Assembly (NCBI GenBank): GCA_036583965.1
Contig: JAZBQD010000014.1
Coordinates: forward strand, 46,402,990-46,466,989
Direction: 5' to 3'
DNA: 64,000 bases
DNA from: Prunella strophiata
Lineage: Eukaryota; Chordata; Aves; Passeriformes; Prunellidae
The notes under the pieces were generated by a model. That model saw only the letters and a program-made list of their open reading frames with translations. It was not told where the DNA came from and did no database searches. Each line of letters starts with the position of its first letter. Within the stretch, counting starts at the first letter, position 1. A program made the translations under genes and the position numbers. Shown here in pieces: positions 11,238 through 23,300 of the stretch.

Positions 11238-13619
11238 TGCATGTTTAACTGATTTTTATGGATGCCAAACATTGCCACATATTTCTATTACTTGACACCC
11301 CTGTACTGACACTTCAGATCTAGTCCATGGTTGACATATAACCAGAGGAAATACTGTGATTGGGGAACTAATCACCAGAAAATCTACAGAGTGTGTTCAA
11401 AGATATTGCTATACCTTTTGTGAATTAAGAAGTAAGCAAGGACAGGAAGGATTGGAGAATATCAACACTCTTAGATGTGGCCTGATTTTTCAAGGATTTG
11501 AACATTTGGGTTCAGTAGGAATCAAGGTTATTCAAATCAGAGCAGAAGCCAATCCAGCAGAAATTAGACTGCAACAGTCAGTATCCATTTGTGGCTGATT
11601 ACTTCCCAAATCATGTTACAGAGTAAAACAATATTTTACTATTAGTTATCTTTCATATTGAAGAAAATTCTTAATGCATTTTTTGTGAAAAATTGGGAGT
11701 TTTCAGTCTCACTTAAATAGAAACCTATACAGAAGGTCCTTCTGAAATATGATTAATAGAAACAAAATTTGGTCACCCAAAAATGCTATTTATTTCTGGG
11801 TATTGAATTATGTAAAACAATGCAATATCTCATAATGTTTAGACTATGACAACTGGAAAGCAAGGTTAAAGTGTGGAACTGATTGGAGAGTTTTCCTGGG
11901 AAAAAGACATTGAAGAAGTACTCAAGGATTTTTGGAGGTTTGGGGTCACAGGATGCTCTCCACCAGCTGTGGTAGGGGGGAATGCAAAGAAAGAGGGGCA
12001 GTACAGGATCCTTCCTGCATTTTGATGATAAAAGGTTGGCAACAAGGGGCTTATTGACTGCCTCAATCAAACAGAATGAGAAGAGGTAGAGAGTGAGTAA
12101 ATCTTAGGTCCCTTTGAATGTGGGTACCCTGCATAGGTGATTGAGTCCTTGCAGAGGTACCTATGGTCTCTTTGCTATTCCCCTGTGCTGATTTCAAATC
12201 CACAGCACTGGAATGGATAATGAGCATTGCCTGCTTCCTGATGGTAATATCAGTAGGATCTTCAAGAGCTTTTTGCTTTGTTTTTCTCCCATGAGTTTTG
12301 TTAGCATTCTAGCCAGGGGTACCCTAAATGAAATAACACAGTGCCATTGTAAATGCTTGTTCAGCACTGGCTCTGCAGTAACTGAGCTACCAATTATTAA
12401 TAGGCTAGAAATCAGTATAAACTCCCAGGTTGTAGTTTAAAAGGGTTCCATAAGCCCCTAACTGGCTAGTTTTGATTGTAGAAGTCTTTCTCAAAAGGAT
12501 TTACTGGAACTGAGAATGGGACACTGTTGATGGGACATTCTGAGTTTCTGTTTTCCATGCCTGTTTTGTGTAATGATTGTTGAGTTAGTCTGCTTGTGTA
12601 GGGTGAGAAAAAACAGATTACTTTTATTGTAGCTCTAAGCGATGCTGCAGGCAGACAGGAGTATTTTCTTGAAGAAGCAAATGGCTGTAATAAACAAGGA
12701 AGCACAGATAAGGCTAATCATGATAGCTTCCATCAGATCTGTCAGTCCTGCAGTTACTACCTGATTTATCAGAACAGCAAGTATGTTTCCATTTCCCTGA
12801 GGCATCTCGATTGCAAAGTAGCTGGTGGGTAATAATTGATTTTGAAAGTTTTAGTTTATTTTAGAACTGGAGAATTCCAGCCAGCAACATTTTGGAAAAA
12901 TAAATTGTTTTCCTGGATAACACTGGGAAAGTTTATTCATATCATAAGTATGTCTAAACATTAATTGTTTTTCCATATAGGTTCCAGTGCTGCAATTATT
13001 CCCATCTGGGAGATTTTTACCTTCATTTGTTATTGATCATAACATTTTTAACACATCCATTGCTTCTCACTTAATCCAGGAGTTTTTAAATATTTAAATG
13101 AAGTAGAGATGAGCCCAAGCAACAGATCTGAGACTCCTGTCTGAGTTTTGTTACCTTTTTCCCCTTCACTGTGAGAATTTTTTCATAACATTTTAGTTCA
13201 GCTACATCCTACTAGCCACATATAATTATAATTTTGACCAATGCAGAAGCAATTAAGGGGTGTGATATAGCAGGTTTGTGTAATAGGCAGTTGTAGAGGA
13301 TATGGATGGAATGTCAGCAAGAAATAAATACATCCAGTGTTCATTACATACTTTCTAGTGCTGTCCCATGCCCTGATGGACAATGATGCAGCACAGATGA
13401 ATTGTCTAGAAAGAAACAGGCTGTCAAGACCTGTGTCTTGTTTCCAGTACCAGTCTGTTCTAAATGTTTCAGAGGAATGTGCTAGAAATCTTGAAGAAGA
13501 AAACTATAGGACAATACACGCAAAAGAAAGTTTCTTCACAAAAAAGAACTTGTTTAAAGATGGCTTGCAGAGCAAAAAAGGTACTACCAGTGCTTTTATT
13601 TGTAAAGTAGAATTTGGAT
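11238..13619. other. Non-coding stretch, no gene recognised
   Basis: AT-rich DNA without recognised repeats. The plus-strand frame near 13376-13582 is more protein-like than its neighbours and is discussed as a finding. Other frames (such as 11356-11598 and 11786-12070) resemble nothing I know. Confidence 0.5.
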
Positions 13620-13875
13620 TTATGGAATCATAAAATGGTTTGAGTTAGAAGGGACCTTTCACATCATGTAGTTCCAGCCCCTCTGCCATGAGTAGGGATG
13701 CCAGGCCCTAGACCAGGTTGCCCAGGACCCTATCCAACCTGACCTTGAACACTTTCAGAGCTCCACAATTTCTCTGGGCAACCTGGTCCAGTGTCTCACC
13801 ACCCTCACAGGAAAGAATTCCTTCATAATAAAAAATTTAAACCTACCCTCTTTCAGTTCTATTTCAGATTAATAA
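13620..13875 (-). mobile_element. CR1 LINE 3' end fragment
   Basis: The minus strand carries the 3' end of a CR1 non-LTR retrotransposon. Read on the plus strand it opens with AATCATAAAATGGTTTGAG at 13627, followed by GTTAGAAGGGACC and the conserved blocks down to the CTACCCTCTTTCAGTT motif near 13840-13857. CR1 lacks a poly(A) tail and ends in short ATTCTATG-type repeats; only a degenerate copy remains at 13621-13632. The fragment is 5'-truncated, as most CR1 copies are, and lies in the 3' UTR and extreme C-terminal coding region, so no protein is encoded. Confidence 0.9.
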
Positions 13876-15561
13876 TTTGTGACATTAATTTTAGGAATTT
13901 TTTCTCTAAGAGCTCTTTAAAAAATAGGCATAAAATTTACATTATCAACAGTAATTTTTTTTCTCTGTCCCTAATAACCTTTTTTACTAAATTTATATTA
14001 AAATAGTCAGCTCATGATGTATAGTAATTTCCTTTGTTTAGAGGATCTAAGTTTAACTTAAACTTCATCATGCAGCTTATCACACAATTTATTTTTGTGT
14101 TTATCCCTCATGTAATGTCTTTTTGTATCTTCATAATGCATTGTATAATGACATTTTCCATTACTTTCTATTATATACATTTCATTAATAAAAAATCCTG
14201 ATGTTTGCAAATGCATTATTATTATTCAGTATTCCAGATCAAAGCATGTCTTAATAAATTATGAAGACATACTGACAAAGACTTTCTTTCTTAATCCATC
14301 TCATTGTATTTACTATTTGTAGTGCAGGAACCAACATTTGATTCTTTTCTCTGGGAAGGGTGAGAATGGGAAGAAGGAATCAGTGTTATTCGGTCCAGAT
14401 TGTACATTGTGTTTATCAACATTGTGTCTGCACCATGGGATGTAGATAAAAGCAGTTGTGTTTTGATTTATATCAATGTTTAAAATAACTGAAAGAGCCA
14501 CTGATTGATTTAAGAGAATGCTTAGATGGATAGGCAATTCGTCACAGCTCTATTGCTGTCAAACCTATATTGCAGGAGGAACTTGGAAACAATTTTGCTT
14601 TTTTTTCCAAAATCAGATTTTTCTCATGGTCAATGAACGGCGGCATAATTACTTGCTGTTGATTAATATGTAACAAGTATATTTTGATCTCTGTGGCTAT
14701 AGGTAATGGCAACTCCACCCACCTCTCACCTGCAACCTGAAGAAGTTCCTTGCTATATTTTTCCACCACTCCATCCTGAAGTTTTCCAGTGAAAGGAAAT
14801 GTCGTGAGATGAGGTTATCCTCCAAGTGACCATTCAGCCCTGTTAGTGGTGATTTAGAAAATGAAAATTAGGGACATTATCACAGGGGATAGCTAACAGC
14901 ACCAGTATTTTAGGATGTTTCTTCTTTTTTTGTTTTAAATACAGTTTGTGATTTTGAGATACCAGGTTGAAGTGCCAGAGAGACGAGAAGCTATGACCAT
15001 CTTAGTAAAGACCATGAAATCTAGAAATCTCTGTAGAAAACTAATTCCTACATTGTTTTCAGACAGGAATTGACTGTACATCTTGAAGATATTACATAAA
15101 CAGAACCTCAGGTGTGCCCATTTCTATGCAAAATTTATGACAAGTGCTGTGATATTATGTACATTCCGATGAATCCCAGTTCTTGCTTTTCTTCACAGGT
15201 GCAATACTTATGCTAAATACCCAAGGGGTTAAATCATATTTTAAATGTGCCTCTCTGTTCTTGCAAATACCTAATTTTCCCACATGCTGCATTTTATTTT
15301 TATTGACTGTAGGAAGAGCACTCTCATTTTTGTCTCAATGGCTTTTTGAGGAGGACCCTTAACAGTGGCATTAATGGCTTGCAGCTTGGAGAAATATTCT
15401 TATCCCAAGGGCACTGGATATTACAGCAATTGACACAGAGGTGCTAGCATCAGCAACCCTGTGGTTCTCACTTTACTGCTAGTGGCATTGATGGCCAGCT
15501 TAGAGGGGGCTGGAGAATATCAAGTGAGGAGCCTGGGGAATGAAGTGGCAGCTTTTCTTCC

Positions 15562-15583
15562 TTTTTTTTTTTTTTTTTTTTTT
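15562..15583. repeat. T22 homopolymer
   Basis: An uninterrupted run of 22 T in AT-rich DNA. It creates a spurious poly-Lys frame on the minus strand. Confidence 0.9.
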
Positions 15584-16392
15584 CTTTAGTTTTATGCATT
15601 TTAAGTCACTCCTCACTGAAATCTGGGAAAAATTCCTAGCAGGAAAACAAACAAGAGAAAAAGTAAAATTGTGGAATTCAACAAACAAGAATTCCTGGTG
15701 GTGACAAGGTCAATCTAAAAACATAATTAAGTATTGCAAGCACCGTTTTTGATCCAACAAGGAATTTACTTTGCTCAAGAATGTGTCTTTGAAGAACAAG
15801 AGAATTAATGTTTCTCGTTTGTTTCTTTTTATTCTATTTAGAAAACATGAAGAGTCAGTAACAAAGTTATTCTTGATTCTTCAGTAAGAAAACTCAACCA
15901 GAATTCGCTTATGTTGGTTTTTCCTGCTCTTCCTATATATACCACAACTTTTATGAAATTGTCACAAATGATGGATAGCAGTGATAGATTCACCTATAGG
16001 CCAGATGGATTAGAGGCCTGGGGTGACATGAACTAGGACAGCATAGAGAAGTCAAAAAGGGAAAAGTGATTCCCTCAAGATTAAAACTTGATTTGCAAAA
16101 TTTTACTCTGCTGGTCATCTGGGTTGAGTGATTATTATATATTTTTTTCCTTAATAGGTGGTAGATTATATTTAAATGTCCCGATTTTTGCTATAATAGT
16201 CAAAAGCAGGGATAATGAGACACATTTTCCATCACTGAAGCATGTGAGGTAGATTTTCAGTTAGGAAAGTGTGTTCTACTCATCTCTAAATACTTTTTTT
16301 GTCTATAATTTCTTTATCAGTTAATCATATAAATTATTTCATGTTCTGTGGTGCAAGATTATAATAAATATTAAATCATTATTCTATAATAA

Positions 16393-16434
16393 ATAATAAA
16401 GAATAGTACATTTATAATAAAGAATAATACACTT
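16393..16434. repeat. 21-base tandem duplication, two units
   Basis: Units 16393-16413 and 16414-16434 match at 19 of 21 positions. They lie within a broader ATAATAAA-rich region from about 16360. Confidence 0.85.
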
Positions 16435-18614
16435 ATTCTAATGATCAAAGAAGAAAAAGATGAATACCTACCTACATGTAATAGCTCCACTTTCTCTTAC
16501 GCTTTCTTGAAGTTAATGTGTGTTTGCTGAAAATCAAAATATAATTTTGGTCAGACTCCTGAGTTTGGCAATATCAAGTTGGACTGCTGTGCTCATGGAA
16601 TGAATGGAATGATGGAATTTGTGTCTGCCATCCTAATACAGTGTCAGCAGTGCAAGACTACTGCAGCCTAGGACTCAGAGTAGGGCAGGGTACTTGTGGT
16701 AAGATCTAGGACTTCTAGAGCTAAATGAAGGACGTGCAATAGCTTGAGAAAAAGCATGAGTAGGTATGTTGTGATGCAGATATTCGCTGCTGGGTTACAA
16801 AAGTATTTGGAGAATTAAGGGCAAGTGTCTTAATTTTTCAATAGATGGAGTATAGATTAAGACAGTTTTTATTTCTTCTCTGGGTGATAGCAAATGTTAT
16901 TTGATTAGTTAGCTATTTTCTTCATAGTGATTTCATATAAAATATTAAGGAAGAGAATAACTCTCTATGTCAACTTTGGTTATTAATTAATATGCAGTAC
17001 TGGATATTTCTTACATGAGTTTTGCATATTGGCTTTTCTGAAGTGAAGAATAAGGCAGGTATACAGTAGCTTGGAATTATTTTTTTTCTCTGTAACTGTA
17101 AAAATTCATACATGAGCCAAACTTTTATGTGGCTACCACTGCCAAAGGGAAATGTGATGTGCATATTGACTGCTGGATAGCAGCCATTAGTGCCACTAGC
17201 AATAAACTACCATGGGAAGAAGCACACTTAAACTGTCAGTGGAGAGCCTTTATTTTGCAAGAAAAAGTTTTCCAAAGTTGCTTTTTAGATGAGCAATTCT
17301 TTAAAATGTTGTGAAACCTTTTTAGCATTCAAGAGCTTTTACATTTGTGCTATTCAGATCAAGTAAGGCTGTAGATGTTTCCTTTCCTCAGGTAATTTGC
17401 CTTGGAAATTATGCTAAGCTGCAGTTGCCTTAACCTTCTCGGAGACAGATGTTTCTAAGGTGAGCTACAAAATGACACAGCACTCCTGGCCCCGGAGCAT
17501 GGAAAAATCTACAAAGCAGGACTTTGGAGCATCCCTAGCAATTGCTCAGGAGCCCTGCATGTCCTCTCCTGGAGCCAGAAAGGAGAGGAGGGAGCTGTGC
17601 AGGCAGCACTGAGAAGTGACACCACACGGGCCAAAGGAAGCAGAAATTCACCCAGGGGCCATAGGTAGCACTGAGGGCTCTCAGCACACCATGACCCTCC
17701 AGGGAGAGTTTATTTATGTTGATTGATGTAACACAAGGTCCAATGGCTTTGCCTCACAATGCAACACGAGGGTCTAATTCAGCCCCTTTCTGAACCAATG
17801 AAAAACAGAGCAATTAAAGAACTGGCATCAGCATTGTTATGGTGACCCTGAACTGGTTTTATGCTCTCATAAAACTCTGTAATCACGGTCCAAATTTACA
17901 CAGCAGAACGCATTGTGAATCCTTTCAGTACATTTTGTCATTTTCCTTTTTCTTATTTTGTACTGTTTTATATGGAACTATACTGTGACAAAACAACCGC
18001 TATGACAAACAGCTTCATCACAGAAAATTTTCTGTTGAGGTGGATGTGGTGGGGAGGCTCTGGATCATGTTTGCTGAGCAAGGAGCTGTAGTGTGCAAGG
18101 TCCTGTGGAGCAGAATAACCTTCTGCTGGAAGTTACCACAGCCAGCTTGCCTTACCTGTAGCAGTTCACAAAAATGTTTCACCATCCCTTCAGAGGCAGT
18201 TTAGGCTGTTTGAAGCCTTGGGTGTTGGATTGGGTGATGCTAGCAGCAGGTTGCTTTTTAATGCCTTTGCAATGGCAGTCATAACCTTCAACAGAGGAAA
18301 GGAAACCAAGAACTGAAGTCGACTATGTTTTAAATCACCATACTGGGTTATCAGCAGTCATCTGTTAGAGCTCAGGCCTCCAACATACCACAGTAAATGG
18401 TATTACACAGAGAAAAAAAGGTCTTCTGGGGGCAGAAACATTAAAAAAGTGATTTTTTTTCCCCAGATTTTTTATGTTGTTTCCATTAAACACTATTCCA
18501 CTAGCACTTTATTAGTTACTTCACATGCTCCAAAGCCTGTTTCTTGGTCCTCAATATACCCTCAGAGTGATTGTTCTGATTATGTATTGTAACTGGGATT
18601 GCAAATTCTTTCAG

Positions 18615-18623
<9 letters not shown>

Positions 18624-18645
<22 letters not shown>

Positions 18646-18647
18646 AA
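18624..18647 (+). repeat. A24 homopolymer
   Basis: An uninterrupted run of 24 A, the same length as the tract at 3487-3510 and likewise preceded by GC. No polyadenylation signal is obvious just upstream. Confidence 0.9.
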
Positions 18648-18940
18648 TTGCGAGCAGAAAAAATATTGTACAGCCTGATTCCTTAGCTGGTCTGAAAACT
18701 TGATTATTAAATTACAAGAAACAAACTGCGGAAATAGCTTTTTTTTCAATAAAAATGGTATTTTTCGCTAAATGAAATTTAAAAAGTCAATGATCTATCA
18801 AGTTCTCAGCATTTTGGAGGAAGGAAATATTCTATGACCATCTTAAAGCCTGTCTTGGCAGAACAGCAGAATCTTCTACTTCATTGAAAAAATAATGTAA
18901 AAAAAATATATTTGTTTTAGACTTTGACAGAAAAATGTAC

Positions 18941-18955
18941 TTTTTTTTTTTTTTT
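18941..18955. repeat. T15 homopolymer
   Basis: A run of 15 T; simple sequence with no associated element seen. Confidence 0.85.
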
Positions 18956-20333
18956 CCAGAGGGAAAAAAAATCTACTTCTAGCCAGCTTTAGCCAGCCTG
19001 CCTATACTGAAAAAAGCCCAAAAACTGTTGAAATTAAACGATGAAAATAGATGGGGAAGGATGGAGTTTCACAAAGTATTCTGCAGCCATTTTGGAACAG
19101 AATCTCTTAGAAAAATGCTGCAACTTTTACAACATCATGGGAACTCACTTTGCACCAAAAAACCCCCAGACTTGAAGCAGTAGGTTCCCCTCTCAAACAT
19201 CTCTTTTTTAGCAATTCTTTCTGCTTTTCCATACTTGATTTTTCGGAGGCCAAAAGCAGGGAGATGGGATAGTCTGCATTTTGATCAGGTGAGACTGGTT
19301 TGGAAGCTTGATCCAAGTACATATACCACAGAACACTGAGTGAAAAAAGTCATTGAAAAAATATCTTAATTTTTTCTGAATGTCAGTGTTTATATTAAGG
19401 TCAAGAACAACTTCAATTTGTTTCCATTTTTGCAGGTATAGCTGTTGAATCTTTTAAAAGAATTGGAAAAGAAAGATAAGAGGTAGAGGGGGGAGGAGAG
19501 AGGCATAGGAGGGAAAGAATGAAGAAGATTTATAAATGTAATAGAGACATAAATGAACACTCATTTGAGACAAAGAAACAAGCACAAGGCAATAATGGTG
19601 GAAGAAACAGAAGAAGAGAACTTCCTAAATTAAAGTAGACAAAAATGTGAAAAGGAAACTCAAAGGAGAGAAGTTAGAGAAAAGAAAGACATGAAAAAGC
19701 AATATGGAAATAGAGCTTTCTGTTATAAATTTCAGGTTTATTATTTGTGTGCAGCAGACAACATGATTCAACATCAATAATTTTTTGCCTCTATTAAGGT
19801 AGCTCACAGTCATAGATAAAATGGTAATGTGAGAAGGGGTGGGAAGACAGAACAAAAATGTGTGTGTGCTAGAGTAGTTGCAACCTGAAAAAAAAAGGAA
19901 AGATAACATATGATACAGACAAAAGAAGAGCACAAGGAAATGTTTAGACAGCAGCAACTGAAGATGTTGAACAGGCCTAACTCAGGTGTTTCTAAATGTG
20001 ACAGAACAGGAGGAATTTAGTGGAAATGTGAAGGACAACAATGAAGTAGATTTAGAGACAGTTATTGGAAGGTCTTCTCAAGCATGAAGAGTAGTAAGGA
20101 AGAAAGACTGAATGCAAAACATGAAAAGCAGTTGTGACTGAGTGGTTAGCAGGTGGTGAATGATCTTAAAAATTTGGATGACTAAGTTGTGCATGAGTTT
20201 GTAGAGAAAAAAATGTTAGTGGAGAAATAAAGGATTGAAAAGGCATAAAAATTAGGTCAAAATTTGATTTTTCCGGTGCTAATCTCAATGGACACAAGCA
20301 GTAAAACAATGACCGCTAAACAGACACTACAGT

Positions 20334-20386
20334 TAAAAAAAAAAACCAAAAAAAACAAAAAACAAAAACAAACCAAAACTACAAAA
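20334..20386. repeat. A-rich low-complexity tract
   Basis: A runs interrupted by single or paired C, of the form (A)n-C. It produces a Lys/Thr/Gln-rich translation without coding meaning. Confidence 0.85.
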
Positions 20387-23300
20387 GGAGGGATTAGGTT
20401 TTGGAAAGACTTTCACTTAGGTAGTTTGAATGAGACCTTTATTGAATGTTTCAATGTAGGAAGAAGCATTTAGATGGATCCTTGAAGACAAAGTAAAGTG
20501 AAGAAAGGTGCTTTGCTTACGGTCCTGAATAAGAAATTAATAGCTGGGACTCTCAGATGCAGTATATGAGGAAAAGGGCACATCTGAGCACCCGATGAAT
20601 GAAACAAAAAAGTTTTCAACAAAGTGATCAAAAGAAAACTTGCTCTCAATTACCTTGGTGATTGTTGTTTGGACACCTGAGATAGCAGCTGATGGTAGGG
20701 AGCAGAAGTTGTAATGTGTGAGAACTATGTAGGGACCTACTGAAGAGGACTTTGTAATTCAGGTCTTTAGTTCATGGAAACAACAGCAGAAAAAGACACT
20801 TAGACCCAGGAATCTCTTTCTGCTCTTTCATCATCAGAAGAGTGATGTTACCAAAGCTTTATCAAAGCAGCCACAGATTTTTTCCAGCAAGTGAGGCTCA
20901 GAACCACAAACATGAAATGATTTTAAGAAGTGGATTGAAACCTGTTCTGGTGAATATTTCTGACAGCCCTAAAAGGCAATAAACATCTCTCTGTGGTGTG
21001 CAGTGAAGTTTTCTGGAATATCACCTGCAAATTGATTTCTTGTAATTATTACAGTATGTCAGGAGTTCCAGGGCAAAGAAAATTTTTAATGTCTTTTGTC
21101 AAAATATTCTCAAGCCAGTATTTGAGGACTTTATGTGGGCATTTCTGCAGCATGACAGAAATGAAAATTTATGTGTATAAAAATGTGCTTTACATATAAG
21201 TCTGGGAAAATAAAGAAGAAAATGTAGATCTTATGAAAGTAGAAGAATCAACGGTGGCTATTTATAAACTTGTATGTAAAATTATTTAGAGATGTAAAAT
21301 TATTTTACTGTTCCTTAGCTGGTATTCTAAATACCAAAGTAAATTTTAAATTGTAAAATTCTGTGTAGTTACAGAAAAAACTAATTCACTGAACAAAGCA
21401 GGAAATTAGTCATAGTTGAAGTTTTTTTAACAAAAATTTTACTGAAGAGATTTTACTGAAAATGTTCAAGTATACCTTACCAGCTTATGTAAAGAAAATT
21501 GGAGGAATTTGTTTCTGAAACCTGTAGCTGGCTTTTTCATTCTTCAAATAAATATTCCAATTGATCATGCGTATGCGAAGTGAATATAATGATAAGAGTA
21601 AGCAACTGTTATTTTGATTAAACAGAATGTTCTCTTAAAGTGGATAATTATCAACGTTGTGGTCTAGGTGCTACTATAGGTTTTATTTTGCACTGTCACA
21701 ATAATTTTCTTTACCTGAGTAGACAAAAAAATTCACAGCTTGTTTTCTAAAATCATTTATTCAAAAGTGATACTTTTATGCTTCACACAATTATTGTACC
21801 TCATCATGTGGTTGGAAAATAGAGCAAGACAGGTATGAACTGATCATCCTGAGCAATTCTACCATTCAATACAAAATATAGGCATTACAGAGATACAAAT
21901 TCTGCATATTTGTTAAAAATACAGGCTAAACCTTTTTGTCTTAGACTTTAAAAGAAACATCTGATTTGTGTTGGCCACTCTTCCTTTCCTATTTGTTTTC
22001 AATAGATTTTTGTGTGCAGGGAATGGTCCAGGATTGGTACATCACAGGCCTTAGGGCTCACACGAGGAGAGGGACATATTTATAGAATAGGACTGCCAAG
22101 ATAGTGAGAGAACACACTCGGGACCAATTCTTAAATGCAATCACTGCTGAAATAGCAGGATGAAATTCCTGTAGGCATTTGACTGACAAAAATATCTCTT
22201 TAAAGAAGATAATATTTTGTCACTCAAGACCTTTTTCTTGCCTTGGTTTGGGTAATGTACATGGGTACCCATACATGTATACATGCACAGAGGACAATCC
22301 TATACACATTCTTCTGACTTTTTGCAGGTGCACAGCAGTGGACTGGGAAAATTCTAGAGAAAAATAATTCAGAGGTACAGTTGGTTTTTTGCACCACCCT
22401 GTAATAAATGGCTCTCAGATAGTGAACTAGGCTGCAGTTCTTGTGTATAGATGTTGATCACTGCTAATCTTTGTTTCCAGTCTCAAGATTCTGGGGTCAG
22501 TCCTTCCAGACTCAAAACCGAGTCTCCCAACTTACTGCATGTATAAAGAGATCACTGACAAATCAGGTAGTGTTGCTCTTTTCCTTCTCTGATAAAGTAA
22601 TATCACTGTATTGCCTGGAGAATAAAATAAAGTAACTGCATTATCTGTCATTATTACTTGTTACCTGATTTACTGCCTATAATTTACATAATTGTCTCTG
22701 GATAAATTAAATGAGTGATTAAAACAGCAAGGTAAGTGAACCCATTGAAGGGCTGCAATCATGGTTAATTAAAGATAACTAAATTCATTGAAATAATGTA
22801 TTTTTCTTTACTAATCAAATGAGGGGTTTTTTTCCTCTTATTTTTTTTTTTCTGCTGTTGGCAACACCTTTAGTAAATATTCTTGAAGATTGTTGTTTGT
22901 TTTTAAATTGAATAAACACTTGAATTGTGACAGGTAAACATACTAGTGTTCAATCTGTCAGGAACTCTTGTCACTGAAAATGTAAAATTATTTTCATGGT
23001 GATGTTTTAGTTCCTAAAACACATGGAAGCTCTTGAGATGTTGTATATTAACATCTGTCACAGTAATGACTACTGAACCATTAACATTGCAATTCAAGGT
23101 ATTTCCTAAATTCACGTGTTGTCATGGGTCACACAATGCAAAGGACAGCTACTGCTCCTGTGTCTTCCTGTGAGGTGAAAGATTGTTCCCAACATATCCA
23201 AATGTAGTTGCATACCTCTTATTTCCATAGGAATTTCCATTCATCCTGAAAGCACAACATGAATGAACATACCCATGTCTATATAATCCTAATTCAGATT

